Source: Shewanella polaris (lineage in GTDB: Bacteria > Pseudomonadota > Gammaproteobacteria > Enterobacterales > Shewanellaceae). From it: a stretch of 64,000 bases of DNA. Every line of letters starts with the position of its first letter. Position 1 is the first letter of the stretch. Below are positions 55,323-64,000 of this stretch, one piece after another. The position numbers were made by a program, and so were the translations under genes. The stretch spans positions 4,092,001 to 4,156,000 of the forward strand of contig NZ_CP041036.1 of NCBI RefSeq assembly GCF_006385555.1. The letters are read 5' to 3'. The notes beneath the pieces are model-generated. The model had not been told where the DNA came from, made no database searches, and was given only the letters and a program-made list of their open reading frames with translations.

Positions 55323-56795
55323 TCAACGTTCTGATGGCTCATTGGATTCACTTGCCGTAGTAAGCCACACCAACTGAGGTAAAGCATTTAAGTCTAAGCA
55401 ATCTCCTCGTTTGGCAATAGCGCTATGTTTCGGTTTAGTCGCGGGGTCTTTATTCAGTGCTTCAATCAATACTTGCTGTGCTTCTGGTTCACCATGTACC
55501 AATATCACCGCGGGTGATTGCTCAAAATGACGATACCAAGACAATAATTCGGCTTGGTCTGCATGGGCAGATAAACCACCTACAGTATGAATACTTGCAG
55601 CAACCTTAATACTTTGACCATGAATGGTCAGCTCTTCTGCACCGTCGACTAATAATCGTCCGGGTGTGCCCATCGCTTGGAAGCCACAAATAATAATGTC
55701 AGTTTCTTTGCGCCATAAGTTATGTACAAAATGATTACGAATACGACCCCCATTACACATACCACTACCGGCAATCACAATCAGCCCTTCATGAATATCG
55801 TTTAGCTCAATCGATTCTTCAGTACTGTTAATGAATTCAGCACAAGATAATAACGGATGTTGTCCCGGAGATTGACGGGTAAAACGTTTAAAGTCTTCAT
55901 CCATTAATGGGTAATTATTAACATAAACTTCTGTCGCTTTTATCGCCATTGGGCTGTCTAAACAAATACGCCAACGCGATAAATCCCACTCTTTTGCATA
56001 CAAATGAAACAGATAAAGTAGCTCTTGTGAGCGGCCGACAGAAAATGCGGGGATCAATATATTACCGCGGCCTTCATGAATAGTGCTTTTAAAAATTGAT
56101 TTCAGTTCAACCAATGTGTCTTGCCAGCTTCGGTGTAACCTATCACCATAAGTACTTTCCATTAGCACCAAATCAGCTTGTTCGATAAATGTTGGGTCCC
56201 CCAAAATCGGCATACCTGCACGACCTAAGTCACCACTAAAAACCAGTTTTTTCTGTTCGGGTTTATTGCCTAACCATAACTCAACCACAGCAGAGCCTAA
56301 AATATGTCCTGCATCGGATAAACAAACCTCTACTCCATCGGCAACCTGCACGCGTTGGCCGTAATCAACCACCTCAAATTGCGCCATCACGAGATCGACA
56401 TCTTTCTCAGTAAATAACGGTTCAAGCAGCTCTAAATCATTTTTTGCACGCTTTTTATTTTGTCTGTCGGTATCTCTCTCTTGCAACATGGCCGCATCAC
56501 GTAACATGACATCACATAACTCCGCGGTGGCTTTTTGAGTATAAATGGGGCCAGTAAACCCCTGATTAATTAAATAAGGCAGACGACCGGAATGATCAAT
56601 ATGTGCGTGGCTTAACACCACTGCATGAATTTTTGACGCGTCGAATGGAAAGGGATCGTGATTACGTAACGAGTCAGCTTTACTCCCTTGAATTAATCCA
56701 CAATCAAGCAACACTTGCTGCCCATTGACTGTGAGTAAATGGCAAGATCCAGTAACCTCTTGAGTTGCGCCGTGAAACTGCAAAGTCATGTTCAT
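55323..56795 (-). CDS. MBL-fold RNA hydrolase with beta-CASP domain
   Basis: The 490-residue protein has the metal-binding HAHIDHSGRLPYL near residue 60, GSAVVEL and FSGDLGRAG (D ligand). A beta-CASP domain (AFSVGRSQELLYLFH) and a C-terminal RMMBL-like segment (GGLSAHADQAELLSWY; VHGEPEAQQVL) follow. It may process RNA, but the substrate is not established. GAGGGTGACATT precedes the ATG. Confidence 0.88.
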   Translation of the reverse strand: MNMTLQFHGATQEVTGSCHLLTVNGQQVLLDCGLIQGSKADSLRNHDPFPFDASKIHAVVLSHAHIDHSGRLPYLINQGFTGPIYTQKATAELCDVMLRDAAMLQERDTDRQNKKRAKNDLELLEPLFTEKDVDLVMAQFEVVDYGQRVQVADGVEVCLSDAGHILGSAVVELWLGNKPEQKKLVFSGDLGRAGMPILGDPTFIEQADLVLMESTYGDRLHRSWQDTLVELKSIFKSTIHEGRGNILIPAFSVGRSQELLYLFHLYAKEWDLSRWRICLDSPMAIKATEVYVNNYPLMDEDFKRFTRQSPGQHPLLSCAEFINSTEESIELNDIHEGLIVIAGSGMCNGGRIRNHFVHNLWRKETDIIICGFQAMGTPGRLLVDGAEELTIHGQSIKVAASIHTVGGLSAHADQAELLSWYRHFEQSPAVILVHGEPEAQQVLIEALNKDPATKPKHSAIAKRGDCLDLNALPQLVWLTTASESNEPSER

Positions 56796-57166
56796 AATGT
56801 CACCCTCGATAAAATCAATAACAGGCCCTAAATTAAGCGTAGGACATTGGTGAAATAATGTAACGATCTACATCAAGTAAACCACTAAAAATGATTTGTT
56901 TTTTAAGGCACAATAAAAAATCACTTTAAGTGCATAAGAAACCACAAATCAACATTTCCTTACAATAACCAACAAAATACAAACTAATTATTAACAAAAA
57001 AGTTTGCTAAACCATTGAACGATGAAATTTATGATATATATCGCCTTTTGTGAACATATTTCACTTTATGAGTGGATGGAGGGTTTGCTACTCTCCGTCG
57101 ACTCAATAGAAAGAATGTTAAATGAACTAAGCTGTGCTTATCCAAACAACAAGACAAGAGATTAAA
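56796..57166. other. Promoter region of the porin, with a palindrome
   Basis: AT-rich, no ORF. GTGAA-CATAT-TTCAC at 57050-57064 is an exact inverted repeat 103 bases before the start, in a promoter-like position. Confidence 0.45.
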
Positions 57167-58375
57167 ATGAATAAAACTTTAGTTGCAGCGTTGATTTCAA
57201 CTGTTCTGGTAACACCTTCGGCATTAGCCACCGAAATTTTTAAAGATGATGTGAACGCAGTTAGCATTGGCGGTTTTGTCGATGCGCGAGTGATCAATAC
57301 TCAAGGTGAAACTGAAGTCGTTAACGGCGCGTCACGCATTAATTTTGGTTTTGATCGTCAATTACAAGATGGTTGGAAAGCGTATGCAAAATTAGAATGG
57401 GGTGTAAACCCTGTGGGCAGCACAGACATTGTTTATAACAACCGCTTTGAGTCAATTCAAGATGAGTTTTTTTACAACCGTTTAGGTTATGTCGGTCTTG
57501 CACATGACACTTACGGTAGTATCACAATTGGCAAGCAGTGGGGTGCTTGGTATGACGTGGTCTACAGCACAAACTATGGTTTTGTATGGGACGGTAACAC
57601 GGCAGGTGTTTACACTTACAACAAAGATGATGGCGCGGTAAACGGTGTCGGTCGTGGTGACAAAACCGTCCAGTATCGTAATAGTTTTGGCGATGTTAGC
57701 TTCGCTGTACAAGTTCAGCTAAAAAACAGTGAGTTCTATACCTGTGATATTGAAGACATTACTCAAGAAGCTTGTGAAGATTTATGGACAACAGGTTCAG
57801 CAGAAGCTCAGCAAGTTGAATATAACTATACCTATGGTGGTGCAGTAACTTACCAAGCGACTGAAGAATTAGTCCTAACGGCGGGTATTAACCGTGGTGA
57901 GTTTGATGTGACCTTTGGTAACGGTCGCGCATCCACTGCCATTGATCTCATTTACGGTATGGGTATCACTTGGGGTAACTTTGATCAAAATGGCTTTTAT
58001 GCCGCCGCCAACGTGAACAAAAACGAAAATCATGACACCGACAATATTGGCCGTTTAATTGATGAAGCCGTCGGTGTTGAATCCTTGTTCTCGTATATGT
58101 TTGACAACAACATCCGTACGTTTGTGTCATATAACATCCTTGATGCTGGCAGTGATTATGTTATTCAGCCTAACTACAATGCCGATCCAAATGATGTGTT
58201 TAAACGCCAATTTGTGGTCATGGGTTTACATTATGTGTTTAACCCTGAAACCGTTGTTTATTTAGAAGCTCGCCGAGATTACAGTGACTTCACTAGCAGC
58301 GACAAAGACCAACAAGCCAGAATGGAACTGTCTGAAGATGACGGCGTTGCCTTTGGTATTCGTTATTCGCTTTAA
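57167..58375 (+). CDS. General-type porin
   Basis: The 402-residue outer-membrane protein has a signal peptide (LVTPSALA) and a beta-barrel with GGFVDARVINTQGETEVVNGASRINFGFDRQ and RLGYVGLAHDTYGSITIGKQWG, as in gram-negative trimeric porins, ending in GIRYSL. The frame extends upstream to 57134, but ATG 57167 starts the signal peptide. It could pass small anions or sugars; specificity is unknown. Confidence 0.85.
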   Translation: MNKTLVAALISTVLVTPSALATEIFKDDVNAVSIGGFVDARVINTQGETEVVNGASRINFGFDRQLQDGWKAYAKLEWGVNPVGSTDIVYNNRFESIQDEFFYNRLGYVGLAHDTYGSITIGKQWGAWYDVVYSTNYGFVWDGNTAGVYTYNKDDGAVNGVGRGDKTVQYRNSFGDVSFAVQVQLKNSEFYTCDIEDITQEACEDLWTTGSAEAQQVEYNYTYGGAVTYQATEELVLTAGINRGEFDVTFGNGRASTAIDLIYGMGITWGNFDQNGFYAAANVNKNENHDTDNIGRLIDEAVGVESLFSYMFDNNIRTFVSYNILDAGSDYVIQPNYNADPNDVFKRQFVVMGLHYVFNPETVVYLEARRDYSDFTSSDKDQQARMELSEDDGVAFGIRYSL

Positions 58376-58394
58376 TCCAGTTTAATTGCTGATC

Positions 58395-58428
58395 AAAAAA
58401 GGTTCGACATTACTGTCGAACCTTTTTT
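58395..58428. terminator. Terminator between porin and ppiB
   Basis: AAAAAAGGTTCGACA pairs with TGTCGAACCTTTTTT; works in both directions. Confidence 0.9.
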
Positions 58429-58521
58429 ATTGCGCTGACTTTGACTTGATTAGTAAAGGTAGCAAAGGGTAACGAAACGCAACTCATTAACCCGCAAATC
58501 TGCGCTAGTTTTAAGCTAGCT

Positions 58522-59031
58522 CTATGCAATAGTCGGCTCATCAATAATAGTCACTTTCTCAATCACAATAGGCTCACGCGGCACATCATCATGTCCGGCT
58601 ATTGTAGTGGTTTTGACTCGCTCCATTTGCTGAATAACATCCATACCCGCAGTGACTTTTGCAAACACCGCATAACCCCAGCCTGAATTGGTCGTTGCTG
58701 TATGATCTAGAAAATCATTGTCGGCAACATTAATAAAAAACTGCCCTGTAGCCGAATGCGGCGCATCAGTACGCGCCATAGACAAAGTACCCACTACATT
58801 TTTTAAGCCTTTATTGGCTTCATTAGTGATAGGATCGCGAGTTGGCTTTTCTTTCATTTTGGCTGTTAAGCCACCACCCTGCACCATAAAACCTTTAATG
58901 ACCCGATGAAAAATAGTCCCTTCATAAAAACCATCTTGGCAGTATTTTAAAAAGTTTTTTGACGTGACTGGCGCATGTTCCATATCAAGCTCTACAGTAA
59001 AATCGCCAAGGTTAGTGCTAAAGATAATCAT
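58522..59031 (-). CDS. ppiB: Cyclophilin-type peptidyl-prolyl isomerase B
   Basis: The 169-residue cytoplasmic cyclophilin has FHRVIKGFMVQGGG, SMARTDAPHSATGQFFINVADN and WGYAVFAKVTAGMDV, with the catalytic Arg. Without a signal peptide it fits PpiB. The frame open to 59085 is longer than the family; ATG 59031 begins the normal MIIFSTNLGDFTVEL. Confidence 0.92.
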   Translation of the reverse strand: MIIFSTNLGDFTVELDMEHAPVTSKNFLKYCQDGFYEGTIFHRVIKGFMVQGGGLTAKMKEKPTRDPITNEANKGLKNVVGTLSMARTDAPHSATGQFFINVADNDFLDHTATTNSGWGYAVFAKVTAGMDVIQQMERVKTTTIAGHDDVPREPIVIEKVTIIDEPTIA

Positions 59032-59140
59032 ATAATGCCCATGTTCCAAAAAGTAAGGAGTTCCAAAAGTAACAATAACCACCATTATACGACTATTACA
59101 CTTATTGATAACGAAATAACGCCCTTCTATACATTTTTTG

Positions 59141-59500
59141 TTATTGCGCTGTTTGATTAAATAAATCCATCGCGGATTTTGTCATAGCCCTAACCCCAGT
59201 ACGGATAGTTAACTGCATAGATAACCGGGTGCAAACTGACTTGAATGTAAACGTTCAAGTTTATTGCGCTGGTTGATTAAATAAATCCATCGCGGATTTT
59301 GTCATTGCCCTAACCCCAGTAAGGATAGTTAACGGCATAGATAAACGGGTGCAAACTGATTTGAATGTAAACGTTCAAGTTTATTGCGCTGTTTGATTAA
59401 ATAAATCCATCGCGGATTTTGTCATAGCTCTAACCCCAGTACGGATAGTTAACTGATAATCTGGCGCAAACTGGCTAGAGTGTAAAGACGGCAATGTATC
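59141..59500. repeat. Three 120-base tandem repeats at the 3' end of the M20 gene
   Basis: Units begin at 59141, 59261 and 59381, each with TTATTGCGCTG. The third is the true gene end and diverges from the others after about 59453. The first two differ from each other at about 9 of 120 bases. They are copies of the gene tail lying beyond its stop codon. Confidence 0.95.
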
Positions 59501-60727
59501 GCCAGATGCAACACTTGCTTGATACTGTTTAGGATCAACAGCGCCGAGCCAAAATAAGGTAATAGGACGTTTCTCTGGTGTGAGTCCATATAAACCAAAA
59601 TCTTCACCCGCCATTACCGGTGGTGCCACCAACACATTATCACTGCCCAATTCAGCCTCAATACTGGCTTTCACTTTAGCGGCTAATGTTGGGTCGTTGT
59701 AGGTTGAAGGGATCGTTTCATCGTCATGCACATACACCACAGGCATGAAATCATCTGGCAAACCAGCACTGATCGCAATACCTGTAGTAATACGTTTAAT
59801 CGCCGCTATTTGTTGTTCACGAACCTTAGGATTATACGAGCGTAATGTCAGCTGCAACTTCACTTCATCTGAAATAATATTGTGTTTCGATCCGCCATGA
59901 ATAGACCCCACAGTGACAACATTAGGCTCTAACGGTGACACTTCACGGCTAACTATGGTTTGCAGTGCAAGTACAGTGCGTGCAGCAAGTACCACAGGAT
60001 CGATAGTTGAATGCGGATAAGCCCCGTGGCCACCCTTACCCTTTATGGTAATATCGACAGAATCAACGTTCGCCAAAGCATAACCGCTTACCGTGCCCAC
60101 TTTACCCGCAGGAATTGACGCGCTCACATGCAAACCAATAATACTGTCGGGTGTTGGGAATTTGCTAAACAAGCCTTGTTTAAGCATCGCTTTGGCCCCG
60201 CCGCCCACTTCTTCTGCTGGTTGGGCAACCATCATTAAGGTCCCTTGCCAATCGGCTTTATGTTTAACTAATTGCTCTGCAGTACCAATCAAACTGGTCA
60301 TGTGAATATCGTGACCACAGCCGTGCATAATACCAACTTTATTGTTGCTGGCATCTTGCGTTGTCACTGTGGACGCATAAGATTTACCAGTTTGTTCTAT
60401 AATGGGTAATCCATCTATGTCAGCGCGGATCATCACCACTGGCCCCTTGCCATTTTGCAATATGCCAACCACACCGTAACCGCCAAAATTGTCTGTCACC
60501 TCAAACCCCAATTGTGCTAACTCTTGCGCCATCCGCTGACTGGTGGCTTTTTCTTGGTAAGACAACTCAGGGTGTTGATGCAAATGTAGATATAACTTTT
60601 CAAGTTTAGGTAACGCTTGAGTAACAGATTGATCAAGATCGCTCTGTGTTGCAATAGCATTAAATGATAAAGACGAAGCTGAAAACACTAACGCCAATAA
60701 GGGGTACGCAGCACGGGAGCAGATCAT
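59381..60727 (-). CDS. M20-family amidohydrolase (IAA-amino acid hydrolase-like), exported
   Basis: The 448-residue protein has a signal peptide (LSFNAIA-T) and zinc-site motifs MHGCGHDIHM and QPAEEVGGGAKAM. The C-terminal peptidase dimerisation domain has KGKGGHGAYPHSTIDPV. It removes N-acyl groups from amino acids or peptides in the periplasm. Its last 40 codons are repeated twice downstream. Confidence 0.9.
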   Translation of the reverse strand: MICSRAAYPLLALVFSASSLSFNAIATQSDLDQSVTQALPKLEKLYLHLHQHPELSYQEKATSQRMAQELAQLGFEVTDNFGGYGVVGILQNGKGPVVMIRADIDGLPIIEQTGKSYASTVTTQDASNNKVGIMHGCGHDIHMTSLIGTAEQLVKHKADWQGTLMMVAQPAEEVGGGAKAMLKQGLFSKFPTPDSIIGLHVSASIPAGKVGTVSGYALANVDSVDITIKGKGGHGAYPHSTIDPVVLAARTVLALQTIVSREVSPLEPNVVTVGSIHGGSKHNIISDEVKLQLTLRSYNPKVREQQIAAIKRITTGIAISAGLPDDFMPVVYVHDDETIPSTYNDPTLAAKVKASIEAELGSDNVLVAPPVMAGEDFGLYGLTPEKRPITLFWLGAVDPKQYQASVASGDTLPSLHSSQFAPDYQLTIRTGVRAMTKSAMDLFNQTAQ

Positions 60728-60875
60728 ATTGTTATTCTTAATTGTCGGGAATTGAGTATGTTAACCTAGCATAAGCTTAAGCTACTTTGTAATTCGTTTT
60801 AGGTAATCTCAATTCGAATTAAGGGATAAAGTGATTAAATCAATAGGGATATAAAAACAATAACAAGGGAAAATA

Positions 60876-61394
60876 ATGAAAATCATTACTGAAACACCAA
60901 GGTTGATTATCCGAGAATTTACCCTTGAAGATGCACCAGCAGTATTGCATTTTAATACACCAGAGCAAGTCAATCGTTACACTGGCGATGCAGGCGTATG
61001 TAATACCTTAAGCGATGCCGAAAACATCATTGGCAACATTTGGTTGGTGGAATATCAACAATACGGTTTTGGCCGTTGGGCGATGGTGCTTAAAGACACC
61101 AATACTGTGATTGGTTTTTGTGGATTTAAAAATGAAACCCGCATTAATGCCGTCGATATTGGTTATCGGCTCCATCCAGATTATTGGGGAAAAGGGTTAA
61201 CTACAGAAGCTAACCAAGCCTGTATTGACTATGCCAAACAGCATATGGATTTAGACATAGTCTATGCCGATGTTGCAAATGCCAATAGTGCCTCGATAAA
61301 CGTGGCCACCAAACTTGGTATGACCTACCACTCACAATATCAACATGGTGAATTTACGTTCAATCGTTACGAGATATCACTAAAAACTGTCTAG
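60876..61394 (+). CDS. GNAT-family N-acetyltransferase
   Basis: The 172-residue protein has TPRLIIREFTLEDAPAV and DIGYRLHPDYWGKGLTTEANQA, an RimJ/RimL-like acetyl-CoA binding core. The substrate (ribosomal protein, drug or other) cannot be assigned. Confidence 0.9.
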   Translation: MKIITETPRLIIREFTLEDAPAVLHFNTPEQVNRYTGDAGVCNTLSDAENIIGNIWLVEYQQYGFGRWAMVLKDTNTVIGFCGFKNETRINAVDIGYRLHPDYWGKGLTTEANQACIDYAKQHMDLDIVYADVANANSASINVATKLGMTYHSQYQHGEFTFNRYEISLKTV

Positions 61395-61435
61395 TCTCCA
61401 GAAGATAAATAAACGTTATGATGACTCCTGCCAAT

Positions 61436-61474
61436 AAAAAATCCCTTAGTAGCCTAACCACTAAGGGATTTTTT
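61436..61474. terminator. Bidirectional terminator between GNAT gene and hcr
   Basis: AAAAAATCCCTTAGT pairs with ACTAAGGGATTTTTT. Confidence 0.9.
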
Positions 61475-61504
61475 AATGTTTAGCATCCAAAAATCTAACG
61501 TCTA

Positions 61505-62701
61505 CTACATTTTTAACTGCACATTTGAGGTTATTTTAGTTGAACAAGCCAACACAAAACCGGCTGCTATTTCGTCAGGTGTTAACGCCATTTGGCTAGT
61601 TGATTTGACTGTTCCCGACACAACCTGACATTTGCACGCGCCACAAACGCCAGAGCGACAAGCAGCGATAATGGGTAACTTTGCAGACTCGATGCCATCC
61701 AATAACGTTTGATCGCCCGTTAACGGAATCTCTTTATCGCCAATGCTCAACATAAACTGCTCGGTTGATGGATTACTTTCCAGCGCAGCTTTCACACCCA
61801 TAGCACTGCTTTCACCAAAGCTTTCTTGATTGAACTGACTCATATCAAATTCAGCGGCTGCCAACAGTAATTTTACATCGGCCATATAAGATTCAGGGCC
61901 ACACACAAATACAGTACGCTGCTGATAATCTGGTACCAATTTGATTAAGCTTTCTAAGTTTAAGCGACCAATGCCAAAGCCTGTAGCCTCATGTTTATCA
62001 GTGAGTACTTGGCTATTTTCATCTGACTTAAGCATATAATTAAGATTGAATTTTTGGCTTCGTGATGCCATTGATGCCATTGAATCTGCAAACATAATGT
62101 CATTGACACCTTTTGCGCTGTGTACAAAGGCAATATCACTATCGGTAGTGGTATCGCAAAGCCAGCGCGACATCGAATGCATAGGCGTAACACCACAACC
62201 TGCACTTAAAAACAAATATTTGTCGGCAACAATGTCGACTAAATTAAAGATACCATCGGGGCCTGTGACGGTAACGTCATCACCCACATTTAAGGTGTCG
62301 GCCAAATAATTAGACACCAAACCATCTGCGATTCTTTTCACTGTGACAACCAGCGAAAAAGGCCGCGAAGGTGAAGATGAAATAGTGTAGCTTCGGTAAA
62401 CCTTTTCACCATTGATATCTAGCTTAAAGGTAAGAAACTGTCCCGGTTTAAAATGAAACTTAACCGGTGTTAGTCCCTGAAATCGAAAACTAACCACATT
62501 GTGGGTTTCATTCCATTTTTCAACACAGCGCAGTTGCACCTCTCCTCGTTGCCAGCTATCGGCAGCCAAAAGGGCTTCTGGGGTGGTAAGAGCAACGGGT
62601 TCAACCTTTGGCGGTGCCTCACTAACAGGGGTAGGTGATTTAGCGGCTTGGGCAGAAAGTGCTTGAGAAAAAGAAAAACCAACAGAGGGAGAGCTACTCA
62701 T
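61505..62701 (-). CDS. hcr: NADH oxidoreductase for hybrid-cluster protein
   Basis: The 398-residue protein has an FAD-binding core (FHFKPGQFLTFKLDINGEKVYRSYTISSSP), NAD-binding LSAGCGVTPMHSM and a C-terminal [2Fe-2S] domain with CRSGVCGACKCQV. It passes electrons from NADH to Hcp. The N-terminal 50 residues are a low-complexity Pro/Ala extension. It lies 114 bases downstream of hcp on the same strand. Confidence 0.92.
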   Translation of the reverse strand: MSSSPSVGFSFSQALSAQAAKSPTPVSEAPPKVEPVALTTPEALLAADSWQRGEVQLRCVEKWNETHNVVSFRFQGLTPVKFHFKPGQFLTFKLDINGEKVYRSYTISSSPSRPFSLVVTVKRIADGLVSNYLADTLNVGDDVTVTGPDGIFNLVDIVADKYLFLSAGCGVTPMHSMSRWLCDTTTDSDIAFVHSAKGVNDIMFADSMASMASRSQKFNLNYMLKSDENSQVLTDKHEATGFGIGRLNLESLIKLVPDYQQRTVFVCGPESYMADVKLLLAAAEFDMSQFNQESFGESSAMGVKAALESNPSTEQFMLSIGDKEIPLTGDQTLLDGIESAKLPIIAACRSGVCGACKCQVVSGTVKSTSQMALTPDEIAAGFVLACSTKITSNVQLKM

Positions 62702-62733
62702 TTTGATACCTTTAACACAGTAAAAAAGAGAGG

Positions 62734-62759
62734 GACGGTATAGATAATGCTATACCGTC
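62734..62759 (-). terminator. Hairpin between hcp and hcr
   Basis: GACGGTATAG pairs exactly with CTATACCGTC, with a short T-run after it on the minus strand. It may be an attenuator that reduces hcr relative to hcp. Confidence 0.55.
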
Positions 62760-62815
62760 TTTAATCGTTATCGTGCAAATAAGCTTGACTTAGATACACG
62801 ATTTTTTATGGCTAA

Positions 62816-64000
62816 CTACGCCACGTTCATCATAGCTTTTAGGTCTGTTTCAACATCTGTAGTGCTGCGTAAACCAAACTGTTGCTCTAAAATGTTCATT
62901 AAGTTTTCAGACAAGAACCCTGGAGCTGTTGGCCCTGTACGAATGTTTTTAACCCCAAGAGATAACAAGGTTAACAATACTACAATCGCTTTTTGCTCAA
63001 ACCAAGACAACACTAAACTCAGTGGTAAATCGTTAAGATCACATTCGAAAATGTCTTTTAACGCTAACGCTAACTGAATGGCAGAGTAAGCATCATTACA
63101 TTGGCCTACATCAAGTAAGCGAGGCACACCATTAATGTCGCCAAAATCCAATTTATTGAATTTGTATTTACCACAACCTAAGGTCAAAATAATTGAATCA
63201 TCAGGAACTGATTTCGCTAAGTCAGTAAAGTAATTGCGCTCTAATTTGTCGCCATCACAACCACCAATTAAGAAGAAGTGCTTAATAGAACCATTTTTAA
63301 CATTTTCAACTACTGTTGGTGCTGCTGCCATTAATGCATTACGAGCAAAACCGATAGTGATCATGTGTGGGATTTCATCGTAAATAAAGCCTTCAAGCTC
63401 AAGTGCTTTGTTAATCACTTCGCTAAAGTCTTCACCTTCAACATGAGTCACACCAGGCCAACCCACAATGCTACGAGTATAAATACGGTCAGAGTATTCG
63501 CCTACCGTAGGGTCGATAATACAGTTTGATGTCATCACAACTGCACCAGGGAAAGTGGCAAATTCTTTTTGCTGATTTTGCCAAGCGCCACCGTAGTTAC
63601 CCACTAAATGTGGGTATTTTTTAAATGCTGGGTAAGCAAGTGCAGGTAACATTTCGCCATGAGTAAAGACGTTAATGCCCTTGCCTTCAGTTTGCTCAAG
63701 GATAAGTTCTAAGTCTTTCATGTCATGGCCAGACACTAAAATGGCCTTCCCTTTAACAGACTTGGTGTTCACTTGAGTGGGTTCTGGGTGACCGAATGAA
63801 GTTGTTTCACCTAAATCTAACATCGCCATAATGCGATAATTTAATTGGCCAATTTCCATTGCTGTCGCAAACAATTTGTCTGCATCAATAGAATCTTCAC
63901 CTAAAAACGCCATGATTTTATGGAACTCAGCCGCCACATCAACGTCAGTTTGATCTAATACGCGAGCATGCTCCATATAAGCTGCAGCACCTTTTAAACC
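62816..64000 (-). CDS. hcp: Hybrid-cluster protein (hydroxylamine reductase), C-terminal part
   Basis: The open frame has no start within the window and reads in frame to the edge, giving about 394 of the usual 550 residues. Motifs of the cluster-binding half are seen: [39 protein letters not shown] and [27 protein letters not shown]. The N-terminal CxxC-type cluster lies beyond the window. Hcp acts in nitric oxide detoxification under anaerobiosis. Confidence 0.93.
   Translation of the reverse strand, partial: GLKGAAAYMEHARVLDQTDVDVAAEFHKIMAFLGEDSIDADKLFATAMEIGQLNYRIMAMLDLGETTSFGHPEPTQVNTKSVKGKAILVSGHDMKDLELILEQTEGKGINVFTHGEMLPALAYPAFKKYPHLVGNYGGAWQNQQKEFATFPGAVVMTSNCIIDPTVGEYSDRIYTRSIVGWPGVTHVEGEDFSEVINKALELEGFIYDEIPHMITIGFARNALMAAAPTVVENVKNGSIKHFFLIGGCDGDKLERNYFTDLAKSVPDDSIILTLGCGKYKFNKLDFGDINGVPRLLDVGQCNDAYSAIQLALALKDIFECDLNDLPLSLVLSWFEQKAIVVLLTLLSLGVKNIRTGPTAPGFLSENLMNILEQQFGLRSTTDVETDLKAMMNVA

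Overview
The window looks like chromosomal DNA of a low-GC marine gammaproteobacterium, most likely Shewanella. The evidence is the cytochrome content (diheme c4, an octaheme tetrathionate-reductase-type operon), a metF / metB-metL / metJ neighbourhood under MetJ boxes, an hcp-hcr pair, TAXI-TRAP transport, a TonB receptor with a secreted lipoprotein, and integron cassette material. Genus assignment is inference from gene content; no search was run.

Layout. 0-9 kb: a broken-off cytochrome-like gene, cytochrome c4, metF, a VOC protein, metL, metB, metJ and a TauE/SafE permease. Three sets of tandem MetJ-type boxes sit upstream of metF and between metB and metJ. 8.8-12.5 kb: monoheme cytochrome, outer-membrane beta-barrel and octaheme cytochrome (anaerobic respiration). 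12.6-24.4 kb: housekeeping genes (pseudouridine synthase, LON-like, patatin, YhcH-like, Mn-type pyrophosphatase), the DUF1850-TRAP-TAXI uptake cluster, a glycerophosphodiesterase lipoprotein, a DsbA-like protein and mtgA. 24.7-27.3 kb: a radical SAM/B12 protein with unusual cysteine spacing and a dCMP deaminase.

27.3-34.3 kb is the accessory core. The 3' end of the dCMP deaminase gene recurs, diverged, 2.2 kb downstream. Between the copies lie two small membrane-protein genes and a RAYT-type transposase flanked by inverted ends, with a 35-bp mini-copy of those ends nearby. Next comes a cassette array reading on the minus strand: five attC-like sites and three secreted or membrane cassette proteins whose stop codons or starts abut the recombination cores. 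No integron integrase is seen (a CALIN). The array is interrupted by an IS91-family element carrying a tyrosine recombinase, and a 180-bp direct repeat containing one attC lies on both sides of it. At the right edge is a perfect LexA (SOS) box overlapping a promoter that points away from the cassettes, where an integron integrase promoter would be expected; only a tiny ORF follows.

34.5-64 kb returns to core-like genes: a phosphatase-like protein, a beta-propeller-like protein, a TonB receptor with an internally duplicated lipoprotein, a CPA1 antiporter, a BlaI/M56 signalling pair with two BlaI operators, a 58-aa DUF3012 lipoprotein, arfB, aroQ, a DUF3859 protein, an RlmI-like methyltransferase, phoD with a three-unit Pho box, ohr, a luciferase-like oxidoreductase, an SDR/HxlR divergent pair, an MBL/beta-CASP hydrolase, a porin, ppiB, an M20 amidohydrolase whose 3' end is tandemly repeated, a GNAT acetyltransferase, hcr and the C-terminal part of hcp, which runs off the window.
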